Positions 7,299 to 9,379 of a stretch of DNA of 9,379 nt are shown here, piece after piece; position 1 is the first letter of the stretch, and each line of letters opens with the position of its first letter. Source of the DNA: an uncultured Bacillota bacterium (GTDB lineage: Bacteria; Bacillota; Clostridia; Tissierellales; Tissierellaceae). Made by a program: the position numbers and the translations under genes. The notes under the pieces were generated by a model. The model was not told the DNA's origin and searched no databases. It worked only from the letters and a program-made list of their open reading frames with translations. The DNA is taken from NCBI GenBank assembly GCA_937951995.1, contig CALGAG010000204.1, forward strand, positions 1-9,379, in the 5' to 3' direction.

Positions 7299-7490
7299 CA
7301 AATGCTCGTTTCCACCTAAATTCAAAAACTCTAATGACAGGCCGTAACGTGGGCCAACGCAATTCCCTACTGTATTTCAGGATTGTACTCCGAGGTGGTT
7401 TTCTGACCTGGGTATCGTGAGAAGTCTTTCAGCCGGTGAACCTCTCTCTCTTTTGACCCTGCAGGACATACTCTTCCTCATCAACGCTTT
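7263..7490 (-). promoter_or_regulatory. T-box riboswitch leader, threonine specifier
   Basis: The minus-strand leader of lysC has the order of a transcriptional T-box. At its 5' end is AAAGCGTTGATGAGGAAGAG. A distal stem GAGAGG/CTTCTC (7446-7441 with 7424-7419) encloses GGCTGAAAG. At the base, GAGG (7479-7476) pairs with CCTC (7395-7392), leaving a specifier loop containing GAAAACCA. The codon ACC (7399-7397) lies directly before the conserved purine and the base stem, so it reads as threonine. GGAGT follows. Near the 3' end is the T-box sequence AGGTGGAAACGAG (7317-7305), with TGG to pair with a tRNA acceptor end. Uncharged tRNA-Thr should stabilise the antiterminator and turn on lysC-asd-hom-thrC-thrB. 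The specifier was assigned by hand folding. Confidence 0.92.
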
Positions 7491-7495
7491 TAATC

Positions 7496-7524
7496 ATTCT
7501 AATACCAAGAATGAAATATGTCAA
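7496..7524 (-). promoter_or_regulatory. Sigma-A promoter of the threonine operon
   Basis: A perfect TTGACA -35 box (7524-7519) and a TAGAAT -10 box (7501-7496) are separated by 17 bases. The start point near 7489 coincides with the first conserved bases of the T-box leader. The promoter lies 45 bases past the PfpI-family stop codon. Confidence 0.87.
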
Positions 7525-7569
7525 GAGATGATTTTAAATTTTCTGTAAAAACTTTAACTTGTTATTACC

Positions 7570-8073
7570 CTACTTCACAGCATCCACAAAGGTTTTGACA
7601 AACACTGGCAGGTCGTTTGGATTTCTTGAGGTTATAAGGTTGCCGCTGACCACAAGCTCCTTGTCAACCCAGTTTGCACCTGCATTGATCAGGTCATCCT
7701 TGATTGAGAAGAATGAAGTGATGTCCTTGCCCTTAAGGTCGCAGCAGGATGCCATCATCCATGGTCCGTGGCAGATTGCAGCAATTGGCTTGTTCTGGCT
7801 GCAAAATTCCTTTACAAGGTCCTTGGTGGATTCAGTCCTTCTCATATTGTCAGGAGAAAAGCCTCCAGGAATAAGGACTCCAGCATAGTCATCGGCCTTC
7901 ACATCAGCAGATCCGTGTGTACTTTTCATGGTCAATCCTGATTTACCGGAGTAAACAGTATCCTTCTGGGAACCAACAAGATGGACCTCAAAGTCCTCCT
8001 TCAGTCTGAAGTAAGGATAGATCAGCTCCTTCTCATCAAACAGGTTCTCTATCAATATTGCTATCTTTTTCAT
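7570..8073 (-). CDS. PfpI/DJ-1 family protein
   Basis: A 167-residue cytosolic protein of the PfpI (YhbO/YraA) branch of the DJ-1 superfamily, a fold linked to stress protection, proposed glyoxalase or deglycase activity and, in archaea, peptidase activity. The nucleophile elbow is AAICHGPWMMAS, with C101 and H102. DEKELIYPYFRLKE supplies the conserved glutamate (about E16), and LIPGGFSPDN (67-76) and SGNLITSRNPNDLP complete the family pattern. The length is typical of PfpI. The ATG has AGGAGG eight bases upstream (8082-8087). It lies 63 bases after the CPBP gene. No hairpin terminator was seen in the 45 bases between its stop and the lysC promoter. The substrate is unknown. Confidence 0.93.
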   Translation of the reverse strand: MKKIAILIENLFDEKELIYPYFRLKEDFEVHLVGSQKDTVYSGKSGLTMKSTHGSADVKADDYAGVLIPGGFSPDNMRRTESTKDLVKEFCSQNKPIAAICHGPWMMASCCDLKGKDITSFFSIKDDLINAGANWVDKELVVSGNLITSRNPNDLPVFVKTFVDAVK

Positions 8074-8136
8074 AAAAAATCCCTCCTAGTTTATTCTCTA
8101 CTCTACTACATACCCGAAGGAGGAATTTTTATTCTA

Positions 8137-8799
8137 TCAGACCAGGTTAAACATCATCAGCCCAACGGTATTGATGGCAAGATTTGCCATCAGGTGGACG
8201 ACCCAGGAATTGATGATGTTTCTGTTTCTTTCATTCAGATAGTTAAAGATCAGTCCGCCAATAAAGAGCCCCGCCATGGCAAACAGGAATATCAGGGGAC
8301 TGAACCAGCTTCCTATTATTGCCACATGATAGGCTGCAAAAAGGAAGGCACTTATGGAATATGCCGCAATCCTTCCAGTCCTTTGGAGAAGCCCAAGAAA
8401 CAGGTAGCCCCTGAAGAAGAATTCCTCAAGAAGTGAATTCATAAAGGAAATATAGAGGGCAACCAAAATGAAATTATCCCGATTGACTCCAAGGTCCTCC
8501 GCCAGGGCAAGCCTTATTGTCTCCAGATCAATGTAGGGCCTGAGGATAAAATAGGCTGCCATTATTCCTGCATAGACTCCAAGACCAAGGACAAGAGTTC
8601 TTGACATTGCCCTGCTTCCCCTGGGTCTTAAAAGGTCCTTGAAGTCCTGTCTCCCAAGCCAGCCTACGCTTATAAGGGGCACCAGGAAAAAGAGTACAAT
8701 CTTGATTGCAGACTTTACCCCGTATCCTGGATTTATGAATCCATCCACCAGTGACATGAGGATCACCGAGAGAATGGAAATCAACACTAGTTTTTTCAT
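8137..8799 (-). CDS. CPBP-family intramembrane metalloprotease
   Basis: A 220-residue multi-pass membrane protein of the CPBP/Abi (Rce1-like) family. Family members are glutamate-type or metal-dependent intramembrane proteases, and in Gram-positive bacteria are often linked to bacteriocin immunity or exported-peptide handling. All three motifs are visible: EEFFFR (E125, E126, R130), FAAYH (F154, H158) and HLMAN (H202, N206). Hydrophobic segments lie near 5-15, 32-46, 69-86, 109-121, 145-160, 166-187 and 199-218. The ATG shares its A with the TAA of the upstream DUF6440-like gene, and a weak GGGAAGG lies about ten bases before it, which suggests translational coupling. The substrate cannot be inferred; no bacteriocin gene is present nearby. 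Confidence 0.92.
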   Translation of the reverse strand: MKKLVLISILSVILMSLVDGFINPGYGVKSAIKIVLFFLVPLISVGWLGRQDFKDLLRPRGSRAMSRTLVLGLGVYAGIMAAYFILRPYIDLETIRLALAEDLGVNRDNFILVALYISFMNSLLEEFFFRGYLFLGLLQRTGRIAAYSISAFLFAAYHVAIIGSWFSPLIFLFAMAGLFIGGLIFNYLNERNRNIINSWVVHLMANLAINTVGLMMFNLV

Positions 8800-8984
8800 T
8801 ACAGTGGGTACCTTCCCACAGGTGTAATAACCGGCTTTCCATCCTTGTCCAGAAGGACGGTTAGACCTCCTGCATAGCCTTCACCTACAAACAGGTAGTT
8901 TACTCCCGTTTCCCTGTCCACTATAACCTTGGTACTGGAAAGGGTTCCCTCCTTGTGGACAACCTGAAACCTTTTTTCTGCCAT
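8799..8984 (-). CDS. Small DUF6440-like protein
   Basis: A soluble-looking 61-residue protein starting MAEKRFQVVHKEG, with RETGVNYLFVGEGYAGGLT and DKDGKPVI towards the end. This pattern resembles the small DUF6440 proteins common in Firmicutes and their phages, whose function is not known. It has no signal peptide or membrane segment and is probably a compact beta-sheet fold. The ATG at 8984 is chosen because AAGGAGGT (8999-8992) lies just upstream; a longer frame starting with TTG would overlap the promoter -10 box. It is the first gene of the small cluster and overlaps the CPBP gene by one base. Confidence 0.82.
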   Translation of the reverse strand: MAEKRFQVVHKEGTLSSTKVIVDRETGVNYLFVGEGYAGGLTVLLDKDGKPVITPVGRYPL

Positions 8985-9008
8985 TACCCTCACCTCCTTG
9001 TTTTCTCC

Positions 9009-9017
9009 ATTGTACCA
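9009..9017 (-). promoter_or_regulatory. Extended -10 promoter for the DUF6440-CPBP-PfpI cluster
   Basis: TGGTACAAT on the minus strand is an extended -10 element (TG-N-TACAAT). The bases 17 upstream (TTATTT, 9037-9032) match a -35 box poorly. Transcription would start about 9002, leaving only a few bases before the AAGGAGG site. The element diverges from the tRNA promoter. Confidence 0.5.
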
Positions 9018-9061
9018 CAACTATGTTGGGTAAATAAGTCAGAACTTCATTCAGAAAATAT

Positions 9062-9090
9062 TTGAAAAAAATAGATCTCAGGTGTATAAT
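9062..9090 (+). promoter_or_regulatory. Sigma-A promoter of tRNA-Leu
   Basis: TTGAAA (9062-9067), a 17-base spacer and a perfect TATAAT (9085-9090). The predicted start near 9097 is seven bases before the mature tRNA 5' end. Confidence 0.85.
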
Positions 9091-9103
9091 TAAAGGTGTT
9101 CAT

Positions 9104-9191
9104 GCGGCTGTGGCGGAACTGGCAGACGCGCTAGATTCAGGTTCTAGTCCTAATTGCTAGGGTGGGGGTTCGAGTCCCTTCAGCCGCACCA
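9104..9191 (+). tRNA. tRNA-Leu (CAG anticodon)
   Basis: An 88-base class II tRNA with encoded CCA. The acceptor arms GCGGCTG (9104-9110) and CAGCCGC (9181-9187) pair fully, with discriminator A (9188) and CCA (9189-9191). The anticodon stem CTAGA/TCTAG holds the loop TTCAGGT, with anticodon CAG at 9138-9140 reading CUG. A long variable arm (TCCTAATTGCTAGGG) and GGTTCGAGTCC in the T arm are typical of leucine tRNAs. The T stem has two G-U pairs. Confidence 0.97.
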
Positions 9192-9196
9192 AATCA

Positions 9197-9244
9197 AAAA
9201 CCATCTATTGATAACTCAAGTTTTATCAATAGATGGTTTTTTTT
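9197..9244 (+). terminator. Intrinsic terminator of tRNA-Leu
   Basis: An 18-bp perfect stem (9197-9214 with 9223-9240) with an 8-base loop CTCAAGTT, its 3' arm running into eight T residues (9237-9244). It begins five bases after the tRNA CCA. The A-rich 5' flank would also give a weaker U-tract in the opposite direction. Confidence 0.93.
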
Positions 9245-9275
9245 GCCCTAAAGTCCGGCAATACTGGTCTCAACT

Positions 9276-9308
9276 ACCTCTCATCCCTTTGGGTGAGAGG
9301 TTTTTTTT
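9276..9308 (+). terminator. Second intrinsic terminator after tRNA-Leu
   Basis: ACCTCTCATCC (9276-9286) pairs with GGGTGAGAGGT (9291-9301) around a CTTT loop with one T-G pair, then runs into T8 (9301-9308). It lies 31 bases after the first terminator. The 31 bases between (9245-9275) hold no reading frame or clear promoter. It may be a back-up terminator or a leader terminator for the next gene. Confidence 0.88.
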
Positions 9309-9337
9309 ATAAATTCATCCTTTAGAATGATGCTTTT

Positions 9338-9354
9338 TAAGGAATAATTCCTTA
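9338..9354. repeat. 17-base palindrome before the right-edge gene
   Basis: TAAGGAATAATTCCTTA is a perfect palindrome around a central A. It lies between the second terminator and the Shine-Dalgarno at 9365. TAGAAT-containing repeats flank it (9320-9328 and 9351-9359). It could be an operator or a small RNA hairpin; nothing more can be shown. Confidence 0.4.
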
Positions 9355-9376
9355 GAATATTTACAGGAGGGGGATC

Positions 9377-9379
9377 GTG
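9377..9379 (+). CDS. Probable start codon of a gene running off the right edge
   Basis: AGGAGG (9365-9370), six bases, then GTG (9377-9379), the last three bases of the window. The Shine-Dalgarno and spacing are good, but the frame cannot be followed, so the product is unknown and the call rests on the ribosome binding site alone. Confidence 0.4.

Noticed and set aside
7263..7500. Lysine riboswitch (L-box) or SAM riboswitch upstream of lysC
   Set aside because: The region has T-box landmarks (GATGAGGAAGAG, GAGAGG with GGCTGAAAG, GGAGT, TGG bulge overlapping the terminator), and I could not match lysine or SAM aptamer motifs.
7525..7569. AT-only hairpin after the PfpI gene as a terminator
   Set aside because: The stem is weak, interrupted and has no GC base or proper U-tract.
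8117..8124. GAAGGAGGA on the plus strand, like a ribosome binding site
   Set aside because: No start codon follows at a usable distance, and it lies at the end of the minus-strand CPBP gene.
8985..9020. Longer DUF6440-like reading frame starting at TTG
   Set aside because: It would include the -10 box and the AAGGAGG site; MAEKRF has the ideal spacing.
1..9379. CRISPR array, insertion sequence or prophage signs
   Set aside because: No regularly spaced repeats, transposase, integrase or attachment-like duplication of the tRNA 3' end was found.

Overview
The window looks like chromosomal DNA of a low-to-mid-GC Gram-positive anaerobe of the Clostridia type. The evidence is strong AGGAGG-type ribosome binding sites, sigma-A promoters, tightly packed operons, a T-box leader, U-tract intrinsic terminators and heavy use of AGG for arginine. 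I cannot name a genus. All protein genes lie on the minus strand, so the region reads from right to left. The tRNA at the right end is on the plus strand.

Right end (9000-9379): a tRNA-Leu(CAG) gene on the plus strand has its own promoter and a strong terminator. It is followed by a second terminator, a short palindrome, and a Shine-Dalgarno plus GTG that probably starts the next gene at the window edge. Diverging from the tRNA is a small minus-strand cluster: a DUF6440-like protein of 61 residues, a CPBP-family membrane protease homologue, and a PfpI/DJ-1 family protein.

Centre (1367-7524): this is a complete aspartate-to-threonine operon in the order lysC-asd-hom-thrC-thrB, missing only genes outside this branch. 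It converts aspartate to aspartyl phosphate, aspartate semialdehyde, homoserine and phosphohomoserine, and then threonine (thrB acts before thrC in the pathway). A T-box leader with an ACC (Thr) specifier precedes lysC. The operon should therefore be switched on by uncharged tRNA-Thr.

Left end (1-1363): a second regulated unit begins four bases after the thrB stop codon. A sigma-A promoter is followed by what I read as a fluoride (crcB-motif) riboswitch. Its 3' pseudoknot strand is also the start of a 16-bp terminator hairpin, the layout of a transcriptional ON switch. The controlled gene is a CPA-type monovalent cation/proton antiporter with a DD pair. A further gene appears to start 27 bases beyond it, at the window edge. 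The riboswitch-antiporter unit is the most interesting part of the window.

Two regulated units in a row (T-box then riboswitch) lack a conventional terminator upstream. The conditional terminators of the two leaders are the first strong stops for the transcripts coming from the preceding genes.
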